The position numbers and the translations under genes were made by a program. The notes under the pieces are model-generated. The model had not been told where the DNA came from, ran no database searches, and saw nothing but the letters and a program-made list of their open reading frames with translations. From Mnemiopsis leidyi (Eukaryota; Ctenophora; Tentaculata; Lobata; Bolinopsidae): DNA of 32,323 nucleotides. The stretch covers positions 137,594-169,916 of the forward strand of contig JH153047.1 in NCBI GenBank assembly GCA_000226015.1, written 5' to 3'. Positions 1-10,561 of this stretch are shown here, piece by piece (within the stretch, counting starts at the first letter, position 1; the number at the start of each line of letters is the position of its first letter).

Positions 1-194
<194 letters not shown>

Positions 195-1640
195 ACCTTC
201 GATACTGGGCTGTAATGTCAATACTAAGTGTATGCATACACAGTGTTGCTTAATTTTAATAAAGTAATATTACAGATAAAATATAGAGTGATCCATATGA
301 AACAATTGTTATTGTTATTATGACTGTCAGTGAAAACTGGCTTATAATTTATTTTAAATCTGTCTAAACCCGTCCAAAAATCTGCAACTGTATGTAAAAT
401 TGTACCGTATGTAAATATGTGTACTGCACAACAATGTACTGTTTAGTGTACTGCGTAATGACTTTGTACAAGACGGCTGTAATTTTCATTCTTTCCTTTA
501 TCGCCATTAAAAGGGTATGCAACTAAAAGAGCAGATCTTACTTGTATTATCCTTCACAGCACAGCAGCTTTACTGATTTATATTTTTATTTATTCCTTGT
601 ATTACTGTGTAAAATTTAATTTTATTTATCATTTAATTAACTATTCATTGCAACACTTATCATAAAGAGCACATCACAATAAGTGTGAAATCATTATAAG
701 CTGTGACTTTCGATTTTGACATCTCACAAAACCTCGCTTTGTGTAGTTAAGCGTTGTAGAATCTTATCTCAGTTGTCAGGCTCATATATACAGTCACTTG
801 GTTTTAGTTTAATAACAAAACTCGAATTAAAGATATATTAAGAGGCTTTACTTTGCCACTTTCTTTACTTAATACCCGCTGTACTTGCTAATATCTTTAT
901 TTTGCTACTTTCTTTATTTTGCTACTTTCTTCATTTGGCACTTGTTACTTTCTTTACTTTCCCGTTTAACTTGAATGTTAACTGTCTAAGTCTCCATCTT
1001 GTTAAGATTGATCTAAAACACATGTCTACAATTCTTGAACTTAATGGAATCGTCTAGAAGCATTTACTTTGACCACAAAACTGCATGTAATTTGATGTAA
1101 GTGGTGGAAACTCCTGTTTCGCCATAATGTACATGTTGATAATATCGTCCAGGAAATTATTCTTTTCGTTGATTCTGAACGACCGAATCTTCTTCTGGAG
1201 CTGGGAAGATCAAATACCGTAACTTGGCCGCAAACTCTATTTACATGTCTAACCGCTTTTCCCGCGCGCGCTCAAAATGAAGAACATCAGTGTCAGCAAG
1301 ATGCTTAATTTGAATAGAAAGCCAACCGATCTTCGCGCAGTCTTTCAGTCGGGTGACGCGCGCACATTTTGCCTGTCAAGTTTGTAAGTGCGCGTGACTG
1401 GTTCTATTAATAGTCAGATCCCTTGGTAAACAACTGATCTACCTAGTCGCTTAAATGTAAGTACTTCCACCAACTGATAACATAAGGCTTCACTCGGTTA
1501 ATTGTAAATTGAACATTTCGTCGCTTCAGAGAGCTACTGTGTCGTTACAGTTGCATCGGACACTTTTTGTTGAAATCTAGGTCACATACACGGTCTCCTT
1601 TTGTAGTGTGAATACAGAAGTTTAACTGTCACCGTTTCAG
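195..1640. other. Gene-free stretch upstream of the first visible exon
   Basis: No convincing exon was found here. It is AT-rich, with a loose 18-bp repeat of pyrimidine-rich units (TTTGCTACTTTC-like) around 890-960. A GC-rich patch at about 1255-1400 holds a 36-residue open frame starting at 1278. That patch could be an internal promoter or alternative first exon, but I see no decisive signal. The first exon below starts in phase 1, so at least one coding exon lies upstream, probably carrying the UBA domain outside this window. Confidence 0.55.
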
Positions 1641-1754
1641 GGAATTCAGAAGAATGGGTCACTAAACAGAAGAAAGTTCGGCCAGAAAAGAAAGCAGTTC
1701 AGCAGGAATCGACAGACAACAAGTCCAAAAGATCAACTTCAAAGTCCGACCGAG
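1641..1754 (+). CDS. UBAP2L-like exon just after the UBA domain
   Basis: It follows a TTTCAG acceptor and ends before GTTAGA. It encodes NSEEWVTKQKKVRPEKK followed by a Lys/Ser-rich stretch. In human UBAP2L the equivalent SWEMVGKKK comes right after the UBA domain. The exon starts with two bases of a split codon, so translation must begin upstream of the window. Confidence 0.85.
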
Positions 1755-4700
1755 GTTAGAAAATTACTAATTCACAGAAATGAGTTGACGAAGATTAACA
1801 TATTCAACGTACGTAATTAAGTCATCACTCCCCGCCTACAGAAAACTTATGCTGTAAACTGTCCGTTATCTATTCTCTCTGATATCCTTTCGCATGTCTC
1901 CGGCGTGGTGTAGGGGCTAGCATCTGTGGCTCTCACCCACAAGACCCGGGTTCGATTCCCGGCGTCGGAACATTTTTACTTACACAACTTTTTGTAATCT
2001 TCATTCCTCATACTAGCTCACATTAAAACGAATAATATACCAGTATCTTTAAATTAACCGGTGATAATCCAGGACGGAGCACCAAATCAGAAGACACAAG
2101 AGATCCTGACAGAAGCAGGAGTACTCGCTCAAATCGGGGAAACAGTGCGACTTCCCGTGGTGGCAGTGTTAGCACGACTCGCGGTGCCAGCAGCAGTGCA
2201 CGTGGTGGTACCAGCAGTAGGGGCAGGGGCGGCAAACGTCAGCTTCCACCTAGGATGGACAGGTTGGTTAAGTACAGCTGTTAGGGGGTAGGGTCAACTT
2301 ATTTTCTCTCGATCTATTTTGAAAACGTATCATTCCAAACATGAATGTAAAAGTATGTTACATTGTTACTGTTTTGTTTTGGTTGGAGAGACGAATTAAA
2401 ACGGCTAAAATGATTGGGTTCTTTAGATCTTAAATTCATATATCAACTTTAGAGAACCTCAACAAATGTATTTAATTAGTAGTAATGAAATAGTTAAAAA
2501 CTTTTTGTGAGCTGTAAAGCTAAGCGTTACGCGACTTCTCGGATAGTCGTTCTCAAACTCTAATTGTATTGGAATGTTCAAGTTTTATCTCTGTCATAGC
2601 CGACATACACTTACTGTGTTATCTGTGTTATGTCTGTGTGATACCTGTTTTAAACTCGATGTGACTTAGTACTTACCACTTAGTACTTACCACTTAGTAC
2701 TTACCACTGACTTAGTACCACTGACTTAGTACTTAGTACTTACCACTGCACTGTGAAATGTTTTACTATTAGTAAGATATGAGTGACATGTTTTTAACTA
2801 ATTAAATTTCACCAGACAGCGAAACTCCCACGAAGACATCAGACAGAGATCACATGAGGGCGATTCACGGCGCTCAGACAACTACCGCAGTGGCGGGCGC
2901 GGTGGTCGCAGTAACGGCTCCTACAGACACAACAACAGAGGCGCAAAGCGACCAACGGGAAACGACTACCATGAGTTAGTAAAGACTTTGTTTTTTTTTC
3001 TCGAATACGTAGGAAAATGAAATATGTAGCTGAAGTTTTTTTGCGATGTGAGTTACCATTTGTTGTCTGCCTGACTATATTAATGATTGAATGTTAAACA
3101 TGTGTTAAAAGTATCATTTTAATACTTGTTCGAAGTGTACTGAGTCATCTGACACACAACTCACTCAGCTGGAGGAGCAGTAACGGTACGGAATCTGAGG
3201 AATGTACACACAAGACATCAGAGTGGAAGGAGGAGCCCAACTGGAATACTCAGTCAGACTCAACTTCAGGCTGGCCTACTGAGGATTCTTCAGGTGAAAA
3301 CTAGTTATTGTTATGTTTGATAGATTAACCTCAAGACTACGTGTACCAAGCAGGTCCAGATTCAATCGTGTCACTAAAGTCACACATTCTGTATTTTGGT
3401 CGACTTGTTCGTTGTAAATGATAATTCAAAGTTTCACCTTCATAAGGATGGGGAGCTCCAGACGACAACTGGACTCGTACAGAGAAAACAGATTCGACAG
3501 CAGCTCAGCAGCAGAAACCCACTTCCTCGTCTGGACCTGAAGAATCATGGCCAGTCTCGTCCGAGCAGGTTTGTCTCGAAGTAGACACTTGGCATTGTGA
3601 GCTTGCATGGCCATATAATTTTGGATTTTGGAACTAATTAAAATACGTGCATTTGTTTAGGAAAGTGATGAATAGCGAACGTGAATCAAATCATTACAGA
3701 ATCCACCAACTTATTTAAATTGAGACATTTCTAAATCAGATAACAAATTAAAATGTACAAAACAATACTGGATCAGAAAAGTAGAAAACAATTGCAAATA
3801 TAAACAGGATCAGATAGCAGTTACCACATCGGAAGGACCAGACCCGGCCCCTGCGGACCCGGGAGCCTGGCCAAGCAGCACCGAGGAGCCCTCAAACGGT
3901 CAGTTCGAAACTGTAACACATAAACGACCCGCGTACACACAGGCGTTCAGTAGTCCTCTCAGTTCAATGTTAGGCACGTCCGACTTTGCTCCTTCAACCT
4001 CCTCCTCCTTCTCTTTTCCCTTCTCTCAGCCTCCTTCCAGTAAGTTGTTGGTGTATTTGTTGTAGTCAAGTGTAAACGGAATGATATTCTGTTAAGTATT
4101 CTGTTTAGTTTTATAAATATAGTTTTCTGGTTACCTGTTACGTTACTTATACATCGTAACGGGGGAAAACTGGTAGTAACCAATGAAAACACAGAACTTG
4201 GTCACGTGATGTAAACCAGCCAATGAGGACACATAATCTACCCATTGCTGCAGGTGTGAGTGGAGACTATGATACGAGACACGAACAAGCCCCGGGAACG
4301 AGCAGCCTGCTCAAAATCCAGGAGGCACTCAGTAACAAAACATCGGGGACTAACCTCGCTCCTAACGGCCGGAAGATATCTGTCGAGCAACTGTTCCAGG
4401 TATTGCTCTCGACCAATCGTGTTCTCATGTTATATCATGTGACCTGTTCTAAGCAAATTACGTACTATCTCGTTTTTATACCAATCTAAACTATTGAACT
4501 GTAACCCCGCCAGATGCACGAGAAAAACAACGGAAGATCCGCACCGCCGATTGAAGAAGCAGCACCCTCTTCACCGCCGACTTCTTCCACATCGTCCACA
4601 AACAGTGGGCGGAAGTCGAAGCGCACGCAGCGCACTATCCCCTCGGAACCAGTGGAGATGCCCGGCAGTGCTATTGAGTCTCTAGATGTTCAATTTGGAT

Positions 4701-7700
4701 CTATCGGCTTCTTGGATAACACTGAGGTAAGGTAAAACCTGGATTAATTGTACTTTAACTGTAATTTAACACTGTACTATGTATAGCTTAATTTGGGTGG
4801 ATTGGGTAATGAACTGACCATGACCTTGAAAACCTGGAATTTACCCAATAGTCAATCGTCAGTGGCCAAAAAATTGATCATGGCTACCAAAACACCAAGA
4901 TTTGTTATCTTTCTATAACACCAATAACTCAGGATGATCTGTTGGCGGCAGCAGAAAAAACTCCCGCCACCAAAACGGACGCCGCCACGTCGACAACGCC
5001 GCACAGCGCCGCCGACACGACCGAGCCATCCATTCCGGGGATACACCAGGTTATGAAGGAGCCGGAAAGTAGCAAACCTCCACGTCAGCTGCTCGGCCAA
5101 GCCACTCCGACTAGCGTTCACCCGCAAAGTCCGTCCCAGGCTACCCCGGCTTCGGCGTCTCAATCATCGCTACATCAACCGACATCGCTGCATCAACCGA
5201 CATCGCTGCATCAACCGACATCGCTGCATCAACCGACATCGTTGCATCAACCGACGTCGCTGCATCAACCGACATCTTTACAACAGCCGACAACGTTGTC
5301 ATCCTCATTACATCTACCACACAGTGGAGGTAGCAGCTCGTTGGTTCAGCCTAGTGCCGGTTTGACGCAACCTGCCCCGCCGCCAAATCTCCCTCCTCCC
5401 AACATCGACAACATAAGAAACGGTTAGTTCTCTTAGTGTGTGAGAGTCTGTAAAATTTTGATAGACTTCTAATTTATCAGCTAGTTATCTTGTTTTATGA
5501 AAATTTTGAAATTCTGGAATATTTGAATGTTAAAATGATAAATTGTTGAAATGCTGAAATGTTGACCTCTCTCCAGCAAACAACCTGATAACGAACAACT
5601 CTCTGGAATATTTAAATGTCGAAATGATAAATTGTTGAAATGTTAGACTTGTTGAAATGTTGAAATGTTGAAATGATAAATTGTTGAAATGCTGAAATGT
5701 TGACCTCTACTCCAGCAAACAACCTGATAACGAACCATTCTCTGGAATATTTAAATGTTGAAATGTTAAATTGTTGAAATGTTGAAATGATAAATTGTTG
5801 AAATGCTGAAATGTTGACCTCTCTCCAGCAAACAACCTGATAACGAACCACTCTATGCCGGAGGAGGAAACAACGTTTGGAATGTCACAACAGAAGAAAA
5901 GTTTGCCTCCCGGAGTTTACCCTACCAGTAACTTGAGGAGCGGAGGTAGTAGTTTGTACTACGGGGAAAATACTGCAAACAGTGTGCATCATCAGCCTCA
6001 ACAGCAGGTAGTTTACAATCGCGCACTACTTCACTACTATTATTTTCTTACACTACTATATTACTACACTTCTATACTACTACACTACACTACCACACCG
6101 ATACAGTGTCATACCACTACACTTCTATACTTTTATATTGTGATATACTATTGTCTACATTTCATGTCCAACTAAAGTTATGACTGCAATTTCTTGACTC
6201 TAGCCTGGGCATTAGTACTTTGTTCATGACACCACGACTGCGGCTAAGCAGACAATTAACTGTGGTCAGTTAAATCCCCCCTTTTTATTCGTATAAGTCA
6301 ATGCAATGTGAGAACGACACACAATTCTAGACAGCTCTATTTCAGTCTCAGTCCAGTGGTATGAGCTATGACATGTCGAGGTACTACAGCAGTAGTTCCA
6401 ACTCTTTCGACGTTCATCACCCCCAGCGTCAGGTATGCAATTAACATACTGTAGTTCAATTAGATAAGTAGTTGTCGAAGTGTTGATGTTAACGTTATCG
6501 TTGTTAGTTACATTGACTCCATGATATAATAAACATGATATGATAAATGTCATAGCAAAACAATTCAAAACTTAGGTGATGATTCCAACCAAATAGAACG
6601 TCCCTCACTGATAGAAAGTTTCCCCAGGTGCAGCAGCAACAACAACAACAACAGCAACAACAACAACAGCAACAACAACAACAACAACAACAACAGCACC
6701 CCAGTGACAACGTTGGTTTTAGTTCGGGAGTGAGTCAGGAGAAACAGCACTACAGTAACCACCGTTCTAGCGAGCTACAACAGCAGCTGTCTTCCAATTC
6801 TCATCAGCCTCCTCATGGTAGTACAACAGTTTTTTGTGTTGTTATGGGAAACTGAAATATTTGTTGACAACAGTTGTATGTGTTGTTGTGTAGTATTGAT
6901 ATTAAAACTCTCAGAAAATATGGCGAAGTTAAACGAACTCTGAAAATGATGATTTAAAAAAAAGGCAGAAGTCAAAACTCGCATACTCTCAAATTTGATA
7001 AAACCTCGCTAAAAGACCATACGAACATTAGGAATAACAAAACATTCCTTTTCAGTTGGAGCAGGGATAACATCTGGTATCTCCTCCACGACGGCAGCTC
7101 CCTCAGGTCTAGGTGCAGCAGGGTATCCTGCGGGTCCACTATTAGGGTACCACTATCCGCACCCAATACACCACTACCCCAACAATCTCTACACGGCTAA
7201 CTACTACGCGCACCCCTTCAGTCCTGCTGCTGCACTTAACTACGCGCAGACCCAGAAACAGACTCATAGCGTGTAAGTTTCTTTGTTCAGTTTAGTTTTT
7301 GACATTGTAGTGTGACATATAAGGGCAAAAATTATTGCATAAGATTTTGATTTTTAAGTCATAGACTGAGTTATCCAGTTTATAAAGTAATTTGCAGGCC
7401 GAGTTATCCAGCTTATAATGTTATTTGCAGGCCGAGTTATCCAGATTATAAAGTTATTTGCAGGCCGAGTTATCCAGATTATAATGTTATTTGCAGGCCG
7501 AGTTATCCAGCTTATTAAGTTATTTGCAGGCCGAGTTATCCAGCTTATAAAGTTATTTGCAGGCCGAGTTATCCAGCTTATAATGTTATTTGCAGGCCGA
7601 GTTATCCAGCAACAAACACGTTCGGCTCGTCTGAAACGGCGAGTTCACAGTTTGGGCAGTACGAGACTGATTACAAAGATTTGTACGGTGGTAGTGCTCC

Positions 7701-8580
7701 TACCAAACATCCAGGTATTTTAGTTCATTAGATTTGTATAGTGTAGTGCTCCTAACAAACATCCAGGTATTTTAGTTCATTAGTTTGTATAGTGTAGTGC
7801 TCCTAACAAACATCCAGGTATTTTAGTTCATTAGTTCTGTACGGTGGTAGTGCTCCTACCAAACATCCAGGTATTTTAGTTCATTAGTTCTGTACGGTGG
7901 TAGTGCTCCTACCAAACATCCAGGTATTTTAGTTCATTAGTTCTGTACGGTGGTAGTGCTCCTACCAAACATCCAGGTATTTTAGTACATTAGTTCTGTA
8001 CGGTGGTAGTGCTCCTACCAAACATCCAGGTATTTTAGTTCATTAGATTTGTACAGAGATGCGACATTTCAGCTGTATCCTTTTCTTCAGGATGCTATTT
8101 CGCTGACCTTATTCCAACTATCACAATCTTTCCAATTGAATGATGTATTAGGTTTCAAAGTTAGATTTGAAACAAACATGAATATCATTAAATTGCAGGA
8201 ATATCGCACATACCGGCTGCAACTACAGCTAACGACTATACGAAAATGATGGGGGACAAAAATGTGTTTGGAATGGGCTACATGTTCCCAAATTACATGC
8301 AGCATATGCAGCAGGTCAATTATCTCGCAGTTTTTGGACGTAAACGTGCAGAAACATGCCCATTTTTAAAACTTCCTACTATCAGTATCAGTTACTTATA
8401 CGCGTGCAAGTAAACGACTTTTCTTATTTCATAACATTCCAGTTACTAACACTGCCCCCGTTTCAGAGCCAAGGCCAAGCTGCTATGATACCTCAAAGTA
8501 GCTTGCAGAGAGGGATGGAGCAAGCTCGCAACCCGGGAGCGTCAATCACCACTCCCAAACACTACTGGTCCCACAGATAG
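1641..8580 (+). CDS. UBAP2/UBAP2L/Lingerer homologue, 3' part (16 exons)
   Basis: Exons: 1641-1754, 2073-2262, 2816-2974, 3169-3293, 3462-3568, 3814-4039, 4254-4399, 4514-4726, 4933-5422, 5829-6007, 6346-6432, 6628-6817, 7056-7272, 7596-7714, 8199-8314, 8467-8580 (TAG). All junctions are GT-AG and all phases fit, giving 929 residues. Order of parts: a SEEWVTKQKK segment like the post-UBA SWEMVGKKK of human UBAP2L; an RGG/RG region (about 39-154); a Trp/acidic stretch (154-231); THKRPAYTQAF, like human FTKRQAFT; the VEMPGSA block (about 400), the family hallmark; a long Ser/Thr/Pro/Gln-rich tail with 22 glutamines; and a Tyr-rich C-terminus ending HYWSHR. Family members are cytoplasmic RNA-granule and translation factors with an N-terminal UBA domain, which is outside the window. 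No enzyme activity is expected. Identity is firm from the VEMPGSA block. Exon edges come from reading and are not backed by transcripts. Confidence 0.9.
1899..1970 (+). tRNA. tRNA-Glu (anticodon CTC)
   Basis: A 72-nt cloverleaf. The acceptor stem TCCGGCG pairs with CGTCGGA (1963-1969, one G-T pair). The anticodon arm TGTGG/CCACA is perfect around loop CTCTCAC, so the anticodon is CTC. The T arm CCGGG/CCCGG is perfect around TTCGATT. A canonical B box (GGTTCGATTCC, 1949-1959) and an A-box-like TGGTGTAGGGG are present. No CCA is encoded, and a T5 Pol III stop follows at 1973-1977. It lies in an intron of the UBAP2L-like gene on the same strand. A tRNA-derived SINE is possible, but no tail or flanking duplication was seen. 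Confidence 0.93.
2073..2974 (+). CDS. RGG/RG-rich exons of the UBAP2L homologue
   Basis: Two exons, 2073-2262 and 2816-2974. The first reads RSTKSEDTRDPDRSRSTRSN, then repeated SRGG, TRGASSSARGG and SSRGRGG. The second carries RSGGRGGRSNG and RGAKRPTG. In UBAP2L this region binds RNA and is a target of arginine methylation. The open frame of 76 codons at 2061-2291 is a shifted frame over the first exon and is not real. Confidence 0.87.
2665..2752. repeat. 16-bp tandem repeat in an intron
   Basis: Units of CTTAGTACTTACCA, about five copies with variants that insert CTGA. It lies wholly in the intron before exon 2816-2974 and does not touch an exon edge. Confidence 0.8.
3814..4039 (+). CDS. 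Exon with the THKRPAYTQAF motif
   Basis: It follows GGATCAG and ends before GTAAGTTG. The only open phase starts at ATAGCAGTT; the nearer AG at 3819-3820 leads to a stop. After a Pro/Asp/Glu-rich start it encodes THKRPAYTQAFSSPLSSMLG, which aligns with FTKRQAFTPSSTMMEVF of human UBAP2L, then a Ser/Phe-rich FSFPFSQPP tail. The following exon (4254-4399) has the helix-like SLLKIQEALSNK. Confidence 0.82.
4514..4726 (+). CDS. Hallmark VEMPGSA exon of the UBAP2/Lingerer family
   Basis: The exon has 71 codons with clean phase 0 at both ends. After a basic stretch (GRKSKRTQR) it encodes VEMPGSAIESLDVQFGSIGF. Human UBAP2L has AVEMPGSADISGLNLQFGAL at this place. This is the strongest single piece of evidence for the gene's identity. 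Confidence 0.95.
5167..5292 (+). repeat. 18-bp coding repeat (LHQPTS)n
   Basis: Seven near-identical 18-bp units inside exon 4933-5422 encode LHQPTS six times and then LQQPTT. Differences are mostly at third positions, so the array is maintained in frame. It lies in the low-complexity Ser/Thr/Pro/Gln tail, where a length change should be tolerated. Confidence 0.95.
5545..5850 (+). repeat. Tandem copies of a 3' splice site plus exon start
   Basis: The block TCTCCAGCAAACAACCTG occurs with exon-like starts at 5577, 5716 (TACTCCAG variant) and 5829. Only the last leads into the open exon 5829-6007. The copies are joined by AAATGTTGA-type 9-bp repeats. Use of the first two acceptors brings in-frame stops shortly after the copied exon start. 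Spacings are 139 and 113 bp. Confidence 0.88.
6631..6696 (+). repeat. Polyglutamine tract of 22 CAG/CAA codons
   Basis: It lies at the start of exon 6628-6817, right after the splice acceptor. CAA codons dominate, with CAG interruptions. Long Gln runs fit the prion-like, low-complexity tail of Lingerer/UBAP2L proteins. The minus-strand Cys and Leu runs over it are artefacts. Confidence 0.95.
7364..7609 (+). repeat. 33-bp array of seven tandem 3' splice sites
   Basis: Seven CAG acceptors lie exactly 33 bp apart, with last intron bases at 7397, 7430, 7463, 7496, 7529, 7562 and 7595. Each is followed by GCCGAGTTATCCAG, the true start of exon 7596-7714. The unit is 11 codons. Splicing to the sites at 7529 or 7562 would insert 22 or 11 residues (units PSYPAYKVICR and PSYPAYNVICR) with no stop. 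The four earlier sites read into TAA in the unit after 7496. Confidence 0.93.
7686..8060 (+). repeat. 51-53-bp array of seven tandem 5' splice sites
   Basis: The 3' end of exon 7596-7714 and the start of its intron are repeated. The block CTACCAAACATCCAG followed by GTATTTTAG recurs with exon-like ends at 7714, 7766, 7817, 7870, 7923, 7976 and 8029. Each intron part has an in-frame TAG, so donors after the first would end the protein early. Both sides of this one exon are thus embedded in splice-site arrays. Confidence 0.93.
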
Positions 8581-9117
8581 TCTGCAGGTTGCGGGATTGG
8601 GGCGGCGTGACGTCACGTGTTTGTAACGCGACGTCATGTCCGCACACTCGTTGAATGGACGCTCGCACGAACTTTTTATTGTTAATTTGAGAGACTTTTT
8701 TAATTTGTCGTCCCACGGGCTGACCGTTATGGAAGGATTTCTTTTTCCTCTCCCTCCTCCTCGATTGGCTTGTGGGTCGGTTTAAAATTGACCTTTTCTA
8801 ATATTATTTTTCTACACTCTCTGAACAGTGTTAGTTGTGTGATCACGTGACCAGGCCATCTAGACGTCGAGCAAGACGATGACGTCATATGATGTGCGGT
8901 ACACGGGATGAGCTGCTTTACTTTTTATATTGACGACAAAAGACGTTGTGTAAATCTTAACTCTCTTGGTCCTCCAACTGTTGTTGATATAATATATTGC
9001 CAAAATAGATGGATTATATTACTTGTTTTTGAAAGAAGATAACACCGCCCTTGATTTAAGAAGTCCCAAAATTGCTACTAAAGTGTAAAGGCAGTACTAC
9101 TATGATCTTAGAAATTT
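8581..9117 (+). other. 3' UTR/flank of the UBAP2L-like gene
   Basis: Non-coding sequence after the TAG at 8578-8580. CRE-like TGACGTCA or GACGTCA and E-box-like CACGTG cores occur near 8608-8620, 8835-8850 and 8879-8887. No canonical AATAAA was found close by, so the polyadenylation site is unplaced. Confidence 0.6.
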
Positions 9118-9131
9118 AAACAAAACTTATC

Positions 9132-9386
9132 GTGGAACAGTTGGACTCTGAAGTTGCAAGACACGATCCAAAAGTGAAAGTCAGATCGAAGATCGAAGCT
9201 GTATCAGACGCAGTCTGGGCAATGGCGTCGCGCGCGCCACCAGAGGTGGCTGGAAAAGGGTTACCGGGCGCTGCGCGGCCCTCTCTACGTTTTCCTCCGC
9301 AACAAAGACTGAGGTCCCTAGGCAAGAAAATTGTACGGCAGCGCGCACCCTCCTGTCATTTTATTCCCTCTATTCGCTTCGAATGA
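9132..9386 (+). other. Unassigned 84-codon open frame beside the foldback element
   Basis: It starts MEQLDSEVARHDPKVKVRSK and continues through an Ala/Pro/Gly-rich part. It overlaps the left arm of the foldback element from 9331. The GC content is higher than in the surroundings. I do not recognise the protein; it could be a remnant of a transposon gene, an exon fragment or chance. Confidence 0.2.
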
Positions 9387-10561
9387 GGGTCGGACGAAGT
9401 CAGACAAGCAAGAAAAGAGCTCTATTTCTAGCTGCGTAGCAGCCGCCGCGCGCGGCGGAGCACCTGGTTAGGTGAAGCACTGAAGCCTTGCTACACGTTG
9501 CATAGCCCTGCTGTTGTAGGTTGATAACCTACTGTCGCGGCCATCACGCATTTCTGGCCTGGCGCATCGCCCGTTAAATTTAACTTTAATGTTTAAGGAT
9601 TTCAGATTTATCTGTTAGTTGACGAGATGATATCCGTCTAACGTCTAACGTCTAACGTCTAACGTTCTAACGAAACGAGGAGAGCAGAAAACTGCGAGCC
9701 GCGCGCGGGTCGGGTAACACCTCGACAATCTGTTAGTTGACGAGTAACGAGTTGTCGCGGTGATAGCCGACTCACGCAGCTAAAGTAGAAGGATATAATC
9801 TCGAGATTATATCCGTCTACCGTTCTATTGAAACTTCGTTTAGCTTTGAGCTGCTTGTCTGACTTCGTCCGACCCTCATTCGAAATCGAAGCGAATAAAA
9901 TGACAGGAGGGTGCGCGCTGCCGTACAATGAGCTGCGAGAGTTGGGTTTCACTATGACGAGATTATATCCGTCTAAGCTGCGTGAGTCACGTCGGGTATC
10001 ACCACGACAAGTGTCACTGCGACAATCTGTTAGTGTTACTGTTAAATTTAATTTTATCGCGAAAAACGTTGCTTTTTACTTTTTCCTAGTCGCAATTCGA
10101 ATGAGGGTCGGACTATATTTTGTATATCTATTTATTGTCGCGGTGATACCCGACTCACGCAGCTAAGCCTAAAGCTGAACGGTAGACGGATATCATCTCG
10201 TCAAATCTATTTAACGAGATTACATCCGTCTTGTACCATGTACTGCAGCGCGCACCCTCCTGTCATTTTATTCTCTATTCGCTTCAAATGAGGGTCGGAC
10301 AAAGTCAGACAACATCCGTCTACCGTTATTTTTTGTATATCTACCGTTCTTTGAGTCAACGGGCGATGCGCGTCTAAAATTTCTTCGGTCGCCAGGCCAG
10401 AAATGCGTGAGAGCGCGTGATGGCCGCGACACTGACAGTATGCAGTAGGTTATCAACCTACAATTCTTTGAGCTGCCAGAGTCGGGTACCACCTTGTCTG
10501 ACTTTGTCCGACCCTCATTCGAAGCGAATAAAATGACGGGAGGGTGCGCGCTGCTGTACAA
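9331..10561. mobile_element. Foldback-type element with nested inverted repeats
   Basis: A unit of about 75 bp starting TTGTACRGCAGCGCGCACC and ending near GTCGGACRAAGTCAGACAA occurs four times: + at 9331 and 10231, and inverted at about 9852-9928 and 10494-10561. The outer arms are longer: GTTGTAGGTTGATAACCTAC and the GCGATGGCC/CTGGCCTGG region (9513-9580) recur inverted at 10362-10470. Inner blocks such as GTCGCGGTGATACCCGACTC (9755, 10138) also recur inverted near 9985. TAACGTC repeats lie at 9637-9668. No transposase was found, so it is non-autonomous or a composite of elements 9331-9928 and 10231-10561. No clear target-site duplication is visible. Confidence 0.8.

Noticed and set aside
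1278-1388. 36-codon frame with a GTAAGTG after it, possible first exon
   Set aside because: The peptide does not resemble a UBA domain or the known N-terminus of the family, and the stop precedes any proven junction.
2061-2291. 76-codon plus-strand frame
   Set aside because: Frame-shifted shadow of the RGG exon 2073-2262.
4852-5163. 103-codon minus-strand frame rich in Arg
   Set aside because: Antisense shadow of exon 4933-5422, whose plus-strand frame fits the gene.
7364-8060. CRISPR-like regular direct repeats
   Set aside because: The units are contiguous tandem copies with no unique spacers, in a eukaryotic gene, and contain splice junctions.
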